A DNA stretch of 64,000 nt, from NCBI RefSeq assembly GCF_007678255.1, contig NZ_VEED01000001.1, positions 434,001-498,000 of the forward strand, in the 5' to 3' direction. Positions 1 through 9,938 of this stretch are shown one piece after another; the first letter of the stretch is position 1, and each line of letters starts with the position of its first letter. Both the position numbers and the translations under genes were made by a program. The notes under the pieces were generated by a model. The model was not told the origin of the DNA. It did not search any database and worked only from the letters and a program-made list of their open reading frames with translations. The DNA is from Bacillus sp. X1(2014) (lineage in GTDB: Bacteria > Bacillota > Bacilli > Bacillales_B > DSM-18226).

Positions 1-1074
1 GTAGTTACCACCGGTTAATAATTTCTCTTCTGCATCAGCAATGATGTTTTCATCAAATCCACCGAAGCCTTGAATGTTTTTATAATTTACAATTCCTTGA
101 TACATTGCAGTTTCTCTTAGAGTTAGAGGAGTAAACTTTAACTTATCTTTAGCAAGTTTTTTAATCGTTTCATCATTTGTATTTTCAATTAAGAATCGTA
201 GGATTCTAGGATTTTGCATCTTAGAAATAATAAATTCAATAATGTCTGGATGCCAGTCAGCTAGCATGATCATTTGAGCTCCGCGTCTAGAACCGCCCTG
301 CTCAACCAAATGTGTCAATTTCGCAATATCATCCAACCATGAAACCGAACCAGATGATTTACCATTTACGCCTCTTGCTAGTGTATTACGCGGTCTCAAT
401 GTTGAACCATTTGTACCAACTCCGCCGCCGCGGCTCATAATCTCCATTACCTGTTTACGATGGTCAGAGATCCCTTCACGTGAGTCTGGGACGAAAGGCA
501 TAACATAGCAATTGAAGTACGTAACATCGGTATCTGCCCCAGCACCGTAAAGGACTCGCCCAGCAGGAATGAAGTTCATGTTAACAAGTTCTTGATAAAA
601 CCGTTCTGTCCATTCTCTTCGCTTCTCTACCGTTTCTTCTACAGAAGCAAGCCCCGTAGCATTACGCTTCGCAATTTGCTCATAGAAGAGCTCTAACGGC
701 TTTTCAATCACATCTAATGACCTGACAATCACACCTGTGCTAGCTTCTTCAGGATCATCGAGTACTCCTCTAAATTCCTCTTCGACTAGAACTTTTGCTT
801 TTTTCTTTTCCCAGTCGATTTCCTGGATATATCCAAGGCCGCGTGCTGGAAATTTCGGATCCTCTTTAATAGTTAAAACAACGAAGTCGTCGTTAGTAAG
901 GGTAATTTTTGCAGTGTCTTTAAAGGTATAGCGGTCCAACATTACCAAACGAGAAACACCTTTGTGAGTTATTTTCATATCTGGGGTAACTGGATGCACC
1001 TGGGGGAATAAGCGGATATCCTCATTCAACCTATCAAAATCAATATTCATTGTTTGTCTAAAAACTACAGACAT
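1..1074 (-). CDS. nrdJ: Adenosylcobalamin-dependent (class II) ribonucleotide reductase, 5' part
   Basis: Reduces ribonucleotides to deoxyribonucleotides using a B12-derived radical. Only the first 358 codons lie in the window; the gene runs off the left edge. I translated it from the complementary strand: it starts MSVVFRQTMNIDF and carries the class II landmarks FIPAGRVLYGAG (about 169-179), the active-site cysteine in FNCYV (about 189) and SRGGGVGTNGSTLRPR (about 214-229). The ATG at 1074 follows AAGGAG at good spacing. No B12 riboswitch is visible upstream, but tandem NrdR-like boxes are. The family call is strong; the C-terminal half cannot be inspected. Confidence 0.87.
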   Translation of the reverse strand, partial: MSVVFRQTMNIDFDRLNEDIRLFPQVHPVTPDMKITHKGVSRLVMLDRYTFKDTAKITLTNDDFVVLTIKEDPKFPARGLGYIQEIDWEKKKAKVLVEEEFRGVLDDPEEASTGVIVRSLDVIEKPLELFYEQIAKRNATGLASVEETVEKRREWTERFYQELVNMNFIPAGRVLYGAGADTDVTYFNCYVMPFVPDSREGISDHRKQVMEIMSRGGGVGTNGSTLRPRNTLARGVNGKSSGSVSWLDDIAKLTHLVEQGGSRRGAQMIMLADWHPDIIEFIISKMQNPRILRFLIENTNDETIKKLAKDKLKFTPLTLRETAMYQGIVNYKNIQGFGGFDENIIADAEEKLLTGGNY

Positions 1075-1107
1075 GAGAACAACTCCTTCATGTAAATATC
1101 TACCTAT

Positions 1108-1146
1108 TGTGCTAAATCTAGCAGTATTACGCTATATCTAGTTGGT
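1108..1146 (-). promoter_or_regulatory. Tandem NrdR-like boxes upstream of nrdJ
   Basis: Two related near-palindromes, GCTAAATCTAGC (1111-1122) and GCTATATCTAGTT (1131-1143), lie 20 bp apart start to start, about two helical turns. They are 35-70 bp upstream of the nrdJ start. They resemble the NrdR box (consensus around ACACWATATNTAGTGT), which usually occurs in pairs an integral number of turns apart. NrdR represses RNR genes when dATP is abundant. The rest of the 323-bp gap to lipM holds only the lipM terminator and AT-rich sequence. The match is by eye. Confidence 0.5.
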
Positions 1147-1369
1147 TTGTATTTTAAGGTTATCATAGCCGCCCAGAATAAATCAACTAAATATCAATAT
1201 ATAGTACCGAAAATATTTTCGACACCACTACATATTGTATACGGAACGAACAACAACTATTTTGTCAAACTCAAGAAATAATATATTTAATAGAAATCAA
1301 AAGCTTTTCGTCGATTTTCGTCAGAAATCAGGAAAATTTAACAAATTTCGCAGGTTGCTTCTTTTAGAA

Positions 1370-1397
1370 AACAAAAAAGCGACGCAATCGTCGCGAT
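1370..1397 (-). terminator. Intrinsic terminator of lipM
   Basis: GCGAC-6-GTCGC stem (1379-1394) directly after the lipM stop codon, followed on the minus strand by a run of six to seven T (1372-1378). Confidence 0.75.
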
Positions 1398-2234
1398 TTA
1401 TCTTTTATAATTCCATTCATCATTCTCATAGCGCTCTTTAGCAATTTTATCAACGTACGCAAGTTCTTCCTCAGTTAATTGATAAGGTTCAAGATCAATA
1501 TTTAGTCCTTCCGCAAAACCCTTATAAAAAGCTTCCTTTGCTTCCACAAGAGAAATTCTCCTTGGACTAATCGCGTTGATAGCAACCGCTTTGTCCTTAA
1601 AGGCTTTTCTCATTCGTTCCTTGACTCTTTCACTAGGATATTTAAATAAACTAAATAATTTATCCTCATCTAAATCCAACAATATGGAACCGTGCTGAAG
1701 GATGACTCCTTTTTGTCTCGTTTGTGCACTGCCGGCTACTTTTCTGCCTTCGACCACAAGTTCATACCAACTCGGGGCATCAAAGCATACAGCTGAGCGA
1801 GGGTTTTTCAAGGCATCCCTTTCTTCCGCTGTTTTTGGGACTGCAAAATATGCCTCAAGTCCTAAATGGTGAAATCCTTTTAAAATACCTTCAGAAATCA
1901 CACGATAGGCTTCTGTCACTGAATTTGGCATTTCTGGATGGTCCTCAGAAACGATTACACTGTAGGTAAGCTCGTGCTCATGTAGCACTCCACGCCCGCC
2001 TGTAGGTCTCCTGACAAAACCTAGTTGGTGTGCTTTAACTGCTTCCATATCAATTTCTTTTTCCACTTTTTGGAAATATCCTACTGACAGGGTTGCCGGG
2101 TTCCAGCCATAGAATCGAATCACTGGAGGAATTTTCCCCTCACTATGCCAATCGAGCAGCGCCTCATCTAAAGCCATATTAAAAGATGGTGAACTATTTC
2201 CGGTATCAATAAAACGCCAAACTTCTTTTTTCAT
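1398..2234 (-). CDS. lipM: Octanoyl-[carrier protein]:protein octanoyltransferase LipM
   Basis: Moves octanoyl from acyl carrier protein to the glycine cleavage protein GcvH, the entry step of Bacillus-type lipoate synthesis. The protein is 278 aa, the length I recall for B. subtilis LipM (YqhM). It has the BPL/LPL fold signature [18 protein letters not shown] (about 75-92), the catalytic Cys150 in SAVCFD, and the lysine in GRKVAGSAQ (about 165). Cys150 separates LipM from true lipoate ligases. It lies near the gcv operon, which encodes a lipoate-dependent system. It is divergent from yqhL and closed by its own hairpin. Confidence 0.92.
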   Translation of the reverse strand: MKKEVWRFIDTGNSSPSFNMALDEALLDWHSEGKIPPVIRFYGWNPATLSVGYFQKVEKEIDMEAVKAHQLGFVRRPTGGRGVLHEHELTYSVIVSEDHPEMPNSVTEAYRVISEGILKGFHHLGLEAYFAVPKTAEERDALKNPRSAVCFDAPSWYELVVEGRKVAGSAQTRQKGVILQHGSILLDLDEDKLFSLFKYPSERVKERMRKAFKDKAVAINAISPRRISLVEAKEAFYKGFAEGLNIDLEPYQLTEEELAYVDKIAKERYENDEWNYKR

Positions 2235-2427
2235 TATAAATACCTCATTTTTTTATATTATTTCGAAATTAAGTCTACCAAAATCTGATATAGATTCAAA
2301 ATAAGATGTTTCTGCTATAATTAATTTAGGCAGTTTTGAAAAGATTTTTTAGCATTCATCTTTATCTTTATGAGATTGGCTTATATAATAAACTAGTGCA
2401 GGAAAGCTTGAAAGGAGCAAAAAGAAA

Positions 2428-2811
2428 TTGAGTTCACTTTATCCCTTATTAATTATCATTGCAGCAGTTATCATCTATTCCGTTTTCACCTATTTCTATC
2501 AGAAAAGGATTGTTAAAACGGTAACAGAAGAAGAATTCCGTGCGGGATACAGAAAGGCACAACTAATAGATGTTCGTGAAGCAAACGAATTCGAAGGCGG
2601 CCATATTTTAGGATCACGTAATATCCCAATGTCACAAATGAAAATGCGCATGAAAGAAATTCGACCAGATATGCCGGTATACTTATACTGCCAAAGCGGG
2701 ATGCGCAGTGCCCGTGCAGCACAATTCTTACATCGAAAAGGCTACCGAGACCTAACCCAACTTCAAGGCGGGTTCAAAAAATGGTCTGGTAAAGTAAAAA
2801 CGAAGAAATAA
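2428..2811 (+). CDS. yqhL: Membrane-anchored rhodanese-like protein YqhL
   Basis: A single rhodanese domain of the sulfurtransferase family; its physiological substrate is not known to me. The 127-aa protein has one N-terminal membrane segment (about 4-22) and then the domain, with the active-site loop CQSGMRS at Cys88. The loop should face the cytoplasm. The start is TTG at 2428, preceded by AAAGGAG ten bases upstream. It stands alone, divergent from lipM, in the same place as B. subtilis yqhL. Confidence 0.85.
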   Translation: MSSLYPLLIIIAAVIIYSVFTYFYQKRIVKTVTEEEFRAGYRKAQLIDVREANEFEGGHILGSRNIPMSQMKMRMKEIRPDMPVYLYCQSGMRSARAAQFLHRKGYRDLTQLQGGFKKWSGKVKTKK

Positions 2812-2821
2812 GCAAAAAGCA

Positions 2822-2857
2822 TTAGGTTTCGGAACCCATTCCGAAGCCTTTTTTGTT
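2822..2857 (+). terminator. Intrinsic terminator of yqhL
   Basis: The inverted repeat GGTTTCGGAA / TTCCGAAGCC is followed by TTTTTTG on the plus strand, 10 bp after the yqhL stop. Confidence 0.8.
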
Positions 2858-2860
2858 TTG

Positions 2861-2900
2861 AAAAAACAAAAGGCCAGATTCCATTTTCGAATCTGACCTT
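2861..2900 (-). terminator. Intrinsic terminator of the gcvT-gcvPA-gcvPB operon
   Basis: Stem GGTCAGATTCG / GGAATCTGGCC on the minus strand (2872-2898) followed by a T-rich run (2861-2870), just downstream of the gcvPB stop. Confidence 0.8.
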
Positions 2901-2909
2901 TCTATCCCA

Positions 2910-4370
2910 TTAAGCCTGTTGATATTTTAAGACTGGCTTACGAGCAGCTTTTGTTTCATCCATGCGGCCGACCACAGTTGTATGTGGTGCTTCTTGAACA
3001 ATTTCTGGATTTTCTTCTGCCTCTTTAGCTATTTGAATCATAATATCGATAAACGAATCCAATGTCTCTTTTGATTCCGTTTCTGTCGGTTCAATCATGA
3101 TACATTCTTCAACATTCAACGGGAAGTAGATGGTTGGCGGATGGTAGCCAAAATCAAGCAGACGTTTCGCGATGTCTAACGTACGGACACCTAATTTCTT
3201 CTGACGTCTACCACTTAGGACAAATTCATGCTTACAATGACGATCAAACGGTAGATCATAATATTCAGCAAGCCTTCTCATCATGTAGTTCGCGTTCAAT
3301 ACAGCATACTCTGTTACTGCTTTTAAGCCATCTGGACCCATCGAACGGATATAAGTGTAAGCACGAACATTAATGCCGAAGTTTCCGTAATACGGCTTCA
3401 CACGGCCAATAGACAGTGGACGATCATAATCAAGAACAAACTCTTCGCCTTGTTTTGTGATAATTGGTTTTGGCAGGAACGGAATCAAATCTGCTTTGAC
3501 ACCGACTGGTCCAGAACCAGGACCGCCGCCACCGTGTGGGCCAGTGAACGTTTTATGAAGGTTTAAGTGAACAACATCAAATCCCATATCTCCTGGTCTT
3601 GCTTTTGAAAGAACCGCATTTAAGTTAGCTCCATCATAATAAAGCTTTCCACCTGCTTCATGAACAATTTCAGCTAATTCAAGAATGTTTTCTTCAAATA
3701 AACCAAGCGTATTTGGATTGGTTAGCATTAGTGCTGCAGTATCTTCTCCAACCACTCTTCTTAAATCTTCAAGATCAACTAGACCATGTTCATTTGATTT
3801 AACGGTAATGGTTTCTAGACCTGCAATTGTTGCTGATGCTGGATTCGTCCCGTGTGCGGAATCAGGAACAATAACTTTTGTACGTTTCATATCACCGTTC
3901 GCTTCATGGTAAGCACGGATCATCATTAACCCCGTCCATTCCCCATGCGCTCCAGCTGCTGGCTGGAGGGTTACTTCATCCATCCCGGTAATTTCAATTA
4001 AATGCTCCTGCAAATCATATAAAAGTTCAAGAGCACCTTGTACAGAACTTTCATCTTGCAGCGGATGGACATGTGCAAAGCCGTTAAAGCGGGCTACATT
4101 TTCATTGATTTTCGGATTATATTTCATTGTACAAGAGCCAAGTGGATAAAATCCTGAATCGACACCATGATTTCTTCTTGAAAGTGCCGTGTAGTGGCGC
4201 ATGATATCAAGTTCCGAAACCTCAGGAAGTTCTGGCTCTTCAGTGCGAATATAACCATCAGGAAGAAGCCCATTGAGATCTAGTTCTGGTACATCCATTT
4301 CTGGCAGACTATAGCCGATGCGGCCTGGTGTGCTAAGTTCAAAAATGAGTGCCTGGTCTTGATTATGCAT
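2910..4370 (-). CDS. gcvPB: Glycine dehydrogenase (decarboxylating) subunit 2, GcvPB
   Basis: PLP-bearing subunit of the split P-protein of the glycine cleavage system. With GcvPA it decarboxylates glycine and passes aminomethyl to lipoyl-GcvH. The 486-aa chain has the PLP lysine at about 273 in [18 protein letters not shown], with [11 protein letters not shown] (about 169-179) and DGANLNAV (about 246-253) around the cofactor. It is the last gene of the operon; its start overlaps the gcvPA end by 8 bp, suggesting translational coupling. The length is normal for the two-subunit form. Confidence 0.96.
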   Translation of the reverse strand: MHNQDQALIFELSTPGRIGYSLPEMDVPELDLNGLLPDGYIRTEEPELPEVSELDIMRHYTALSRRNHGVDSGFYPLGSCTMKYNPKINENVARFNGFAHVHPLQDESSVQGALELLYDLQEHLIEITGMDEVTLQPAAGAHGEWTGLMMIRAYHEANGDMKRTKVIVPDSAHGTNPASATIAGLETITVKSNEHGLVDLEDLRRVVGEDTAALMLTNPNTLGLFEENILELAEIVHEAGGKLYYDGANLNAVLSKARPGDMGFDVVHLNLHKTFTGPHGGGGPGSGPVGVKADLIPFLPKPIITKQGEEFVLDYDRPLSIGRVKPYYGNFGINVRAYTYIRSMGPDGLKAVTEYAVLNANYMMRRLAEYYDLPFDRHCKHEFVLSGRRQKKLGVRTLDIAKRLLDFGYHPPTIYFPLNVEECIMIEPTETESKETLDSFIDIMIQIAKEAEENPEIVQEAPHTTVVGRMDETKAARKPVLKYQQA

Positions 4371-5715
4371 GGAAATCCCCCAATTCTTTCACTAGAGTAT
4401 CAATTTCTTCCTTCGAGCGTTGTTCAGTTACAGCAATCAGCATATGGTTAACAAGTTCTGGATAATCACGACCCAAATCATAGCCGCCAATAATTCCTTT
4501 TTGTAAAAGCTGTTGATTAATTTCCTTGACAGGTTTATTTAATTTTACAACGAATTCGTTAAATGAATGACCGTCATAAATCACTTTAAAGCCGGCTTCT
4601 TTAAATGCATTTTTTGCATAATGCGCTTTTTGCAAGTTGGCGGCTGCCATCTCACGTACACCTTTTTTACCTAGAGCTGTCATTGCAACAGATGCTGCAA
4701 GGGCATTTAATGCTTGGTTTGAACAAATATTTGATGTCGCCTTATCACGACGGATATGCTGTTCACGAGCTTGCAAGGTTAAAACAAACCCACGGCGGCC
4801 TTGGTCATCTGTTGTCTGTCCAACAAGACGTCCAGGAACTTTTCTCATTAACTTAGTAGTAACTGCGAAATAGCCGCAGTGAGGTCCGCCAAATGCTGTT
4901 GGAATACCAAACGGCTGGGCATCACCAATCACTATGTCGGCACCAAATTTGCCTGGTGGCGTTAACACCCCAAGGGATAATGGATTGCTTGAAACTACAA
5001 ACATAGACTTGTTGGCGTGGATAATTTCTTCAAGCTCTTTTAAAGGCTCGATTCGGCCAAAAAAGTTTGGATATTGGACAATAACGGCTGCAACATCCTC
5101 ATTTACAAGCCCTTTTAATTTATCTAGATCCGTAACTCCATCTTTTACAGGTACTTCGACCACATTAAGGTACTGTCCCTTTGCATAGGTTTTAAGGACA
5201 TCGCGTGCTTCAGGATGTACAGCACTAGAGACTACGATTGTTTTTCTTTTTGTATGGCCAGCACTAAGCATCGCTGCTTCAGCAAGTGCGGTTCCGCCAT
5301 CGTACATGGAGGAATTGGCCACATCCATGCCAGTTAATTCACAAATCATTGTTTGAAATTCAAAGATTGCTTGAAGTTCACCTTGAGATATTTCTGGTTG
5401 ATATGGTGTATAAGCTGTATAAAATTCTGATCTAGAAATAACATGGTCGACAATAACAGGCATGTAATGGTCATATACACCTGCACCTATAAAAGAAACA
5501 TTTCTTTTTAGGTCAGCGTTCCGGCTAGCCATCTTAAACAGTTCTTTCATTAAGTCTGTTTCAGACTTAGCTGCTTTGATATTGTATTCACCCTTAAATC
5601 TTACTTTTTCAGGGATATCGCTAAACAGTTCATCAATAGAGGAAACACCAATTGCCTCGAGCATAGCCTTCTTATCTTGTTCAGTCATAGGTAAATAGCG
5701 ATGTTTCATAAACAT
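4363..5715 (-). CDS. gcvPA: Glycine dehydrogenase (decarboxylating) subunit 1, GcvPA
   Basis: Partner of GcvPB in the split P-protein, structurally a PLP-enzyme fold. The 450-aa protein starts [19 protein letters not shown] and contains the family stretches [12 protein letters not shown] (about 75-86) and [14 protein letters not shown] (about 102-115). The start may instead be the second Met, MKHRYLP. It is the middle gene of gcvT-gcvPA-gcvPB, with a 12-bp gap from gcvT. A split P-protein is normal in Bacillaceae; many other bacteria have one fused chain. Confidence 0.95.
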   Translation of the reverse strand: MFMKHRYLPMTEQDKKAMLEAIGVSSIDELFSDIPEKVRFKGEYNIKAAKSETDLMKELFKMASRNADLKRNVSFIGAGVYDHYMPVIVDHVISRSEFYTAYTPYQPEISQGELQAIFEFQTMICELTGMDVANSSMYDGGTALAEAAMLSAGHTKRKTIVVSSAVHPEARDVLKTYAKGQYLNVVEVPVKDGVTDLDKLKGLVNEDVAAVIVQYPNFFGRIEPLKELEEIIHANKSMFVVSSNPLSLGVLTPPGKFGADIVIGDAQPFGIPTAFGGPHCGYFAVTTKLMRKVPGRLVGQTTDDQGRRGFVLTLQAREQHIRRDKATSNICSNQALNALAASVAMTALGKKGVREMAAANLQKAHYAKNAFKEAGFKVIYDGHSFNEFVVKLNKPVKEINQQLLQKGIIGGYDLGRDYPELVNHMLIAVTEQRSKEEIDTLVKELGDFHA

Positions 5716-5727
5716 AACTCCCTTCTG

Positions 5728-6834
5728 TTATCTCTTTTCTCTTTTATAAAAAGGTGTTGGAACGACAGTAGCCTTTAAGCGTTTGCCGCGAATCTCCACT
5801 TCAACAACGGATTCAAGGCCTGTAAATTCCGAATTAATTAGAGCAAGACCAATATTTTTCTTTAAAGTTGGTGATTGAGTGCCTGTTGTAACCTCACCAA
5901 TTAAATTGTCACCACTATAAACAGGGTATCCATGGCGAGGAATCCCACGATCAATCATTTCAATTCCTACCAATTTTCTAGTTAAACCCTGTTCTTTTTG
6001 TTGGATTAACGCTTCTTTCCCGATGAAATCAGCTTCCTTTGATAATTTCACAGCGAAGCCAATCCCTGCTTCTAGTGGTGAAATTTCTGAAGAAAGTTCT
6101 TGGCCATAAAGTGCTAATACTGCTTCAAAACGCAGTGTATCGCGGGCACCTAACCCAACAGGAATTACTCCGTCTTCCTTACCTGCAGCTAAGATATCTC
6201 TCCAAAGGTCAATTACATCCTCTGCATCACAATATACTTCAAAGCCATCTTCACCGGTATAACCCGTTCTTGAAACTAAAGCTTTTTTTCCATTTAAGAT
6301 TACTTCTTGCTGGAATTTGAAAAAGCCAATCCCGCTCAAATCTGTATTCCCAGCAAGCTTTTGCAATACTTTTTCTGCAAGTGGTCCCTGAAGGGCGAGT
6401 TGTGCTGTTTTATCTGATAAGTTTTCTAAGCTGACATCGCCAGATAGATGATCTTCAAGCCACTTATAATCTTTTTCAATATTTGATGCGTTAACTACTA
6501 GAAGGTAATGATTGTCCTCAATTTTATACACAAGGAGGTCATCGACAGTACCGCCATTTTCATAACACATGGCAGTGTACTGGGCACCTCCATTTTTAAT
6601 TTTTGAGATGTCATTCGTCATCATTTTTTGTAAAAAATCCAAGCTATTAGTGCCTTTTACTTCCACTTCACCCATATGGGAAACATCAAATAATCCTGCA
6701 CGTGTGCGAACAGCTTCATGCTCATCTTTAATGCTAGAAAATTGGACTGGCAGCTCCCAACCTCCGAAATCAATGGTTTTTCCTCCCCATTCTTTATACA
6801 CATCAAAAAGCGGAGTTCGTTTTAATTCAGACAT
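5728..6834 (-). CDS. gcvT: Aminomethyltransferase (glycine cleavage T protein)
   Basis: Transfers the methylene group from aminomethyl-GcvH to tetrahydrofolate and releases ammonia. The protein has the T-protein start [29 protein letters not shown], seen just after the Met, with [13 protein letters not shown], the folate-site aspartate in that segment, and [14 protein letters not shown]. The reading frame is open back to 6861. I chose ATG 6834 because GGGGGATTAAGA precedes it at ideal spacing and homologues start there, giving 368 aa. First gene of the operon, directly after the glycine riboswitch. Confidence 0.95.
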   Translation of the reverse strand: MSELKRTPLFDVYKEWGGKTIDFGGWELPVQFSSIKDEHEAVRTRAGLFDVSHMGEVEVKGTNSLDFLQKMMTNDISKIKNGGAQYTAMCYENGGTVDDLLVYKIEDNHYLLVVNASNIEKDYKWLEDHLSGDVSLENLSDKTAQLALQGPLAEKVLQKLAGNTDLSGIGFFKFQQEVILNGKKALVSRTGYTGEDGFEVYCDAEDVIDLWRDILAAGKEDGVIPVGLGARDTLRFEAVLALYGQELSSEISPLEAGIGFAVKLSKEADFIGKEALIQQKEQGLTRKLVGIEMIDRGIPRHGYPVYSGDNLIGEVTTGTQSPTLKKNIGLALINSEFTGLESVVEVEIRGKRLKATVVPTPFYKREKR

Positions 6835-6883
6835 TCTTAATCCCCCTTCAATCTTTGGCACATATTATTCTTAGGATAACCAT

Positions 6884-7090
6884 AAAAAAGGACAGAAACC
6901 TCCCATGTAACGTAAGAAGGTCTCTGTCCTTGCACCTGAAAGTTTACCTTTAAAGGCTTTCCCCTTTGGTGGCTGAAAAGTCTAATCAGCACTCTCCAGA
7001 GCTGCGTCAAACAAGAGTTCTTTTGCCTGAGAGATTCACATTTCTGCTTGCTCCTTCGGCGCTACATAGGTAGTCTCTCCCCTTGTTATC
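6884..7090 (-). promoter_or_regulatory. Tandem glycine riboswitch (gcvT motif) with terminator platform
   Basis: Read on the minus strand this is a two-aptamer glycine riboswitch. Aptamer 1 begins GGGGAGAGACTACC near 7083, and a second aptamer with GGAGAGTGCTGATTAG follows near 6995. Conserved purine-rich cores are visible, such as CTCTCAGGCAAAAG. It is followed by a hairpin, GGACAGAGACCT / AGGTTTCTGTCC (6890-6929), and TTTTTT (6884-6889). The 5' arm of the hairpin lies at the closing side of aptamer 2, so glycine binding should block termination and turn on gcvT-gcvPA-gcvPB. An AT-rich TATAAT-like box lies just upstream, near 7100. Confidence 0.93.
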
Positions 7091-7268
7091 ATTCGCATTA
7101 TAATATTATCCAAATTGGTCATACTAATTATACTTATAAAATAAATTACTTTATTAAAATATTTAAAACATTCAAGACTATTATCATCCTACCATTAAAA
7201 TTATACATTGGGCAATAACTTTATTAGAAAAGAATATAGCTGGAAATTGTAAAAAAGGAGTTGACACC

Positions 7269-8939
7269 ATGTCGATCGAAATTGAATTTGATTCCTCTTG
7301 GAAGGATGATTTTTTACATAGAATCGATAACGATGGTCCATGGGGGAATTGGGACCTTTTTAAACTTGCAATTGGAGTAGAGAAACATCTCGTTGTTCCT
7401 GATTTCAACGGTTTATTGGCACCAAGTCATTTATCTAATTTAACCCCGCTTCCACACCAACTCGAAACAGCGAAACAAGTGATTGAAAATATGAACGGAA
7501 AAGCTATACTTGCTGATGAAGTTGGGCTTGGAAAAACGATTGAGGCTGGATTAATTCTAAAAGAATATATGATACGCGGATTGGTGAAAAAGGTATTAAT
7601 TCTAGTCCCCGCTTCCTTAGTTACACAATGGTCTATCGAGCTAAATAGCAAATTTTTCATTCCTGCCATATCACAAAGAAAAAGCTATGTGTGGGAACAG
7701 TGTGATGTCGTTGTATCGTCGATTGATACGGCTAAACGCAATCCGCATCGAGACATCATCAACCAACAGGACTATGATCTCATCATCATTGATGAAGCAC
7801 ATAAACTAAAAAATAACAAAACAAAGAATTACGAATTTGTTCAAAATCTGAAAAAGAAATTTTGTTTATTATTGACGGCAACACCGATTCAGAATCGAGT
7901 CGAGGAAATTTTTAATCTGGTTTCTTTATTAAAACCAGGACATTTAGGGAGCGAAACTGCATTCTATGAAAAATACAAGCGTGATGCACGATCCTTAAAT
8001 GATGATGAGCATTTAAAAGAATTAGTAAACAAGGTCATGATTCGGAACCGGCGGGCGGATACAGGAATCGAATGGACAAAACGGCATGTCGAAACGATTC
8101 CAATTGAATGCAGCCCAGAGGAGAAAGATCTCTACGAGTCAATTACTAACTTAAAAAGCGAAGGGAATTGGGTCCAAACTAGTTCCTTCTCAGTCATGAC
8201 ATTACAGCGCGAGGCATGCAGCAGCAGAGAGGCCGTTTTTTATACATTAAAGAATATGCTCCAAAAAAAGGAAGATCCTACACCAGCTTTCGAAGAACAA
8301 ATTCAGTATTTAATGAAAAAGGTCGAAGCCGTTCAGAAAAATTCCAAAGCGGAAAAAGCATTAGAGTTAATTCAAAAGGTAAATGATAAGGTGATTATTT
8401 TCACCGAATATCGGGCCACCCAAATGTACTTACAATGGTATTTAAAACAGCACGGAATAACATCTGTCCCATTTCGCGGCGGGTTTAAGCGCGGAAAAAA
8501 GGACTGGATGAGGGAATTATTTCAAAAGCATGCTCAAGTTCTGATTGCGACAGAAGCGGGCGGCGAAGGAATCAATCTTCAATTTTGCAACCATATTATT
8601 AATTTTGATTTGCCCTGGAATCCAATGAGGCTCGAACAGCGGATTGGTCGTATTCATCGTCTCGGTCAGGAAAAAGATGTCATGATTTATAACTTTGCAA
8701 TTAAAAACACCGTCGAGGAGCATATTTTAAAGCTACTTTACGAAAAGATCCATTTATTTGAAAAAGTAATCGGCGAACTTGACGATATTTTAACAAAGTT
8801 GGAATTTGGCAATATCGAAGAACATTTAATAGATATATTCGGACAATCCTCTTCTGAAGGGGAAATGCGTATAAAAATGGAAAATTTATCATCAATGATT
8901 GAATTTGCTCAAGAGATTAGAAAAGCGGAAGCGCCTTGA
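7269..8939 (+). CDS. yqhH: SNF2-family DEAD/DEAH helicase YqhH
   Basis: An SWI2/SNF2-type ATPase expected to act on nucleic acid or nucleoprotein; its biological role is not established to my knowledge. The 556-aa protein carries Walker A in ADEVGLGKTIEAG (about 79-91), motif II DEAH (about 169), LLTATPIQN, and motif VI in EQRIGRIHRLGQ near the C-terminus. ATG 7269 follows AAAAAAGGAG. It is paired with yqhG downstream, as in B. subtilis. The last codons (KAEAP, stop) are supplied by a repeat that begins inside the reading frame. Confidence 0.88.
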   Translation: MSIEIEFDSSWKDDFLHRIDNDGPWGNWDLFKLAIGVEKHLVVPDFNGLLAPSHLSNLTPLPHQLETAKQVIENMNGKAILADEVGLGKTIEAGLILKEYMIRGLVKKVLILVPASLVTQWSIELNSKFFIPAISQRKSYVWEQCDVVVSSIDTAKRNPHRDIINQQDYDLIIIDEAHKLKNNKTKNYEFVQNLKKKFCLLLTATPIQNRVEEIFNLVSLLKPGHLGSETAFYEKYKRDARSLNDDEHLKELVNKVMIRNRRADTGIEWTKRHVETIPIECSPEEKDLYESITNLKSEGNWVQTSSFSVMTLQREACSSREAVFYTLKNMLQKKEDPTPAFEEQIQYLMKKVEAVQKNSKAEKALELIQKVNDKVIIFTEYRATQMYLQWYLKQHGITSVPFRGGFKRGKKDWMRELFQKHAQVLIATEAGGEGINLQFCNHIINFDLPWNPMRLEQRIGRIHRLGQEKDVMIYNFAIKNTVEEHILKLLYEKIHLFEKVIGELDDILTKLEFGNIEEHLIDIFGQSSSEGEMRIKMENLSSMIEFAQEIRKAEAP

Positions 8940-9040
8940 CCAGGGGCGACAGGCATAAGACGAGCCAACTTGAAGGTTGCTTTTTAACCTTCAGGACGGA
9001 TTGGCTTATGACCCCGAGCCCCTAGGCGCTGGAGCTAGAC
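8921..9040. repeat. Imperfect palindromic intergenic repeat between yqhH and yqhG
   Basis: About 120 bp with nested inverted repeats. The outer arms are AGCGCC...AGGGGC (8930-8946) and GCCCCTAGGCGCT (9018-9030). Then come AGCCAAC / TTGGCTT, and a central TGAAGGTT-GCTTTTT-AACCTTCA hairpin (8971-8992). I recall similar elements scattered through Bacillus-type chromosomes. It is non-coding apart from the last five codons and stop of yqhH, which it provides. It may form a stable RNA hairpin in the yqhH-yqhG transcript. Confidence 0.7.
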
Positions 9041-9059
9041 ATGAAGAAAGGAGATTCCC

Positions 9060-9851
9060 ATGCAGCAGCAGGAAATTCATAACTTTCTATTGAACTATTT
9101 TCAGGCCAATGATTGTGAAATTGTGGAGAATGGCCCTGGATATTTAATTGTTCAGTTAACAGTGGAACTTGACAAGGAATTAATGAACCGGCCATTTTAC
9201 TGGCACTATTTAGAAAAAACAGGCGGAATTCCAAATCCAATGAGGCTAACCTTTATCACGAATCAGGATGCCGCTCCTGAAAACATGAAGGGTGAAATCA
9301 TTCATTTTGGTTCTCCTCGTCTACATCAAATTTTTGCTTCGACAAAGAAACTAGCCTGCTATATGCGGCTTTACGAGAATCATCGCCACCAGAACAGGCA
9401 GACGCCTTTGCTGCCGTGGCTTTGTATGAATGTTAAAATCTCCTACCAATGTGACCGAAAACGTGATATTTTCAAGTCAATTGGCTTACAGCTCATAAAC
9501 GGAACAATGGTCGAAGATTTCCATGACAAGCTTCTACAAATACCGTTAACACCAAAAATACCAGATTATTCCTTTACCCTATCACCATTAGTGAGGCCGC
9601 AGAGTGGGATGTCAAGGATAGAAACATACCTAACTTCCGTAATTGAGAAAGATGATCACACCTGGGCAGAGGATGCAAGAAAACGCTGGGAGCAGGACTT
9701 ACGACTCTTAAACCATTTTTATGAAGATGTCGAAGAAGAAAACGAAAACTATGAAACGGAAAAACTCGCCTTAAAAGAACAATACGAACCAAAAATATCC
9801 ATCTCCTTCATAAACGGAGGCCTTTTCTATCTAACCGACAAAGCTATATAA
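9060..9851 (+). CDS. yqhG: YqhG family protein of unknown function
   Basis: A 263-aa protein with no recognised catalytic motif; the length matches what I recall for B. subtilis YqhG. It is rich in charged residues near the C-terminus (EDVEEENENYETEK, about 226-239) and has no signal peptide or membrane segment. It is preceded by AGAAAGGAG and lies 120 bp after yqhH, so the two probably share a transcript interrupted by the repeat. A functional link to the SNF2 helicase is suggested only by conserved pairing. Confidence 0.8.
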   Translation: MQQQEIHNFLLNYFQANDCEIVENGPGYLIVQLTVELDKELMNRPFYWHYLEKTGGIPNPMRLTFITNQDAAPENMKGEIIHFGSPRLHQIFASTKKLACYMRLYENHRHQNRQTPLLPWLCMNVKISYQCDRKRDIFKSIGLQLINGTMVEDFHDKLLQIPLTPKIPDYSFTLSPLVRPQSGMSRIETYLTSVIEKDDHTWAEDARKRWEQDLRLLNHFYEDVEEENENYETEKLALKEQYEPKISISFINGGLFYLTDKAI

Positions 9852-9857
9852 AGCTAA

Positions 9858-9903
9858 GGGTGTCTAGTACCATTTGAATACTTCACATGGTGCCTGACAC
9901 CTT
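9858..9903. repeat. Short palindromic GGTGTCAGGCACC-type repeat
   Basis: Inverted arms GGTGTCTAGTACCAT (9859-9873) and ATGGTGCCTGACACC (9887-9901) separated by 13 bp. The core GGTGCCTGACACC is a sequence I recall as a common dispersed repeat in Bacillaceae. It follows the yqhG stop and could serve as a weak terminator before the comG promoter, although only a short T run follows. Confidence 0.6.
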
Positions 9904-9938
9904 AAAATTACTTTGCCGAAAAAATAAAAAATATTTTT
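9904..9938 (+). promoter_or_regulatory. Possible ComK site upstream of comGA
   Basis: An exact AAAA-N5-TTTT box (9926-9938) is preceded nine bases upstream by a degenerate one, AAAA-N5-TTGC (9904-9916). ComK binds paired boxes of this form upstream of competence operons, including comG in B. subtilis. The region is very AT-rich, so chance matches are likely. Confidence 0.35.

Noticed and set aside
1075..1234. Cobalamin riboswitch upstream of nrdJ
   Set aside because: No B12-box-like conserved core or long structured leader is visible.
1235..1441. 68-aa plus-strand frame between nrdJ and lipM
   Set aside because: Runs through the lipM terminator into lipM antisense; no ribosome site.
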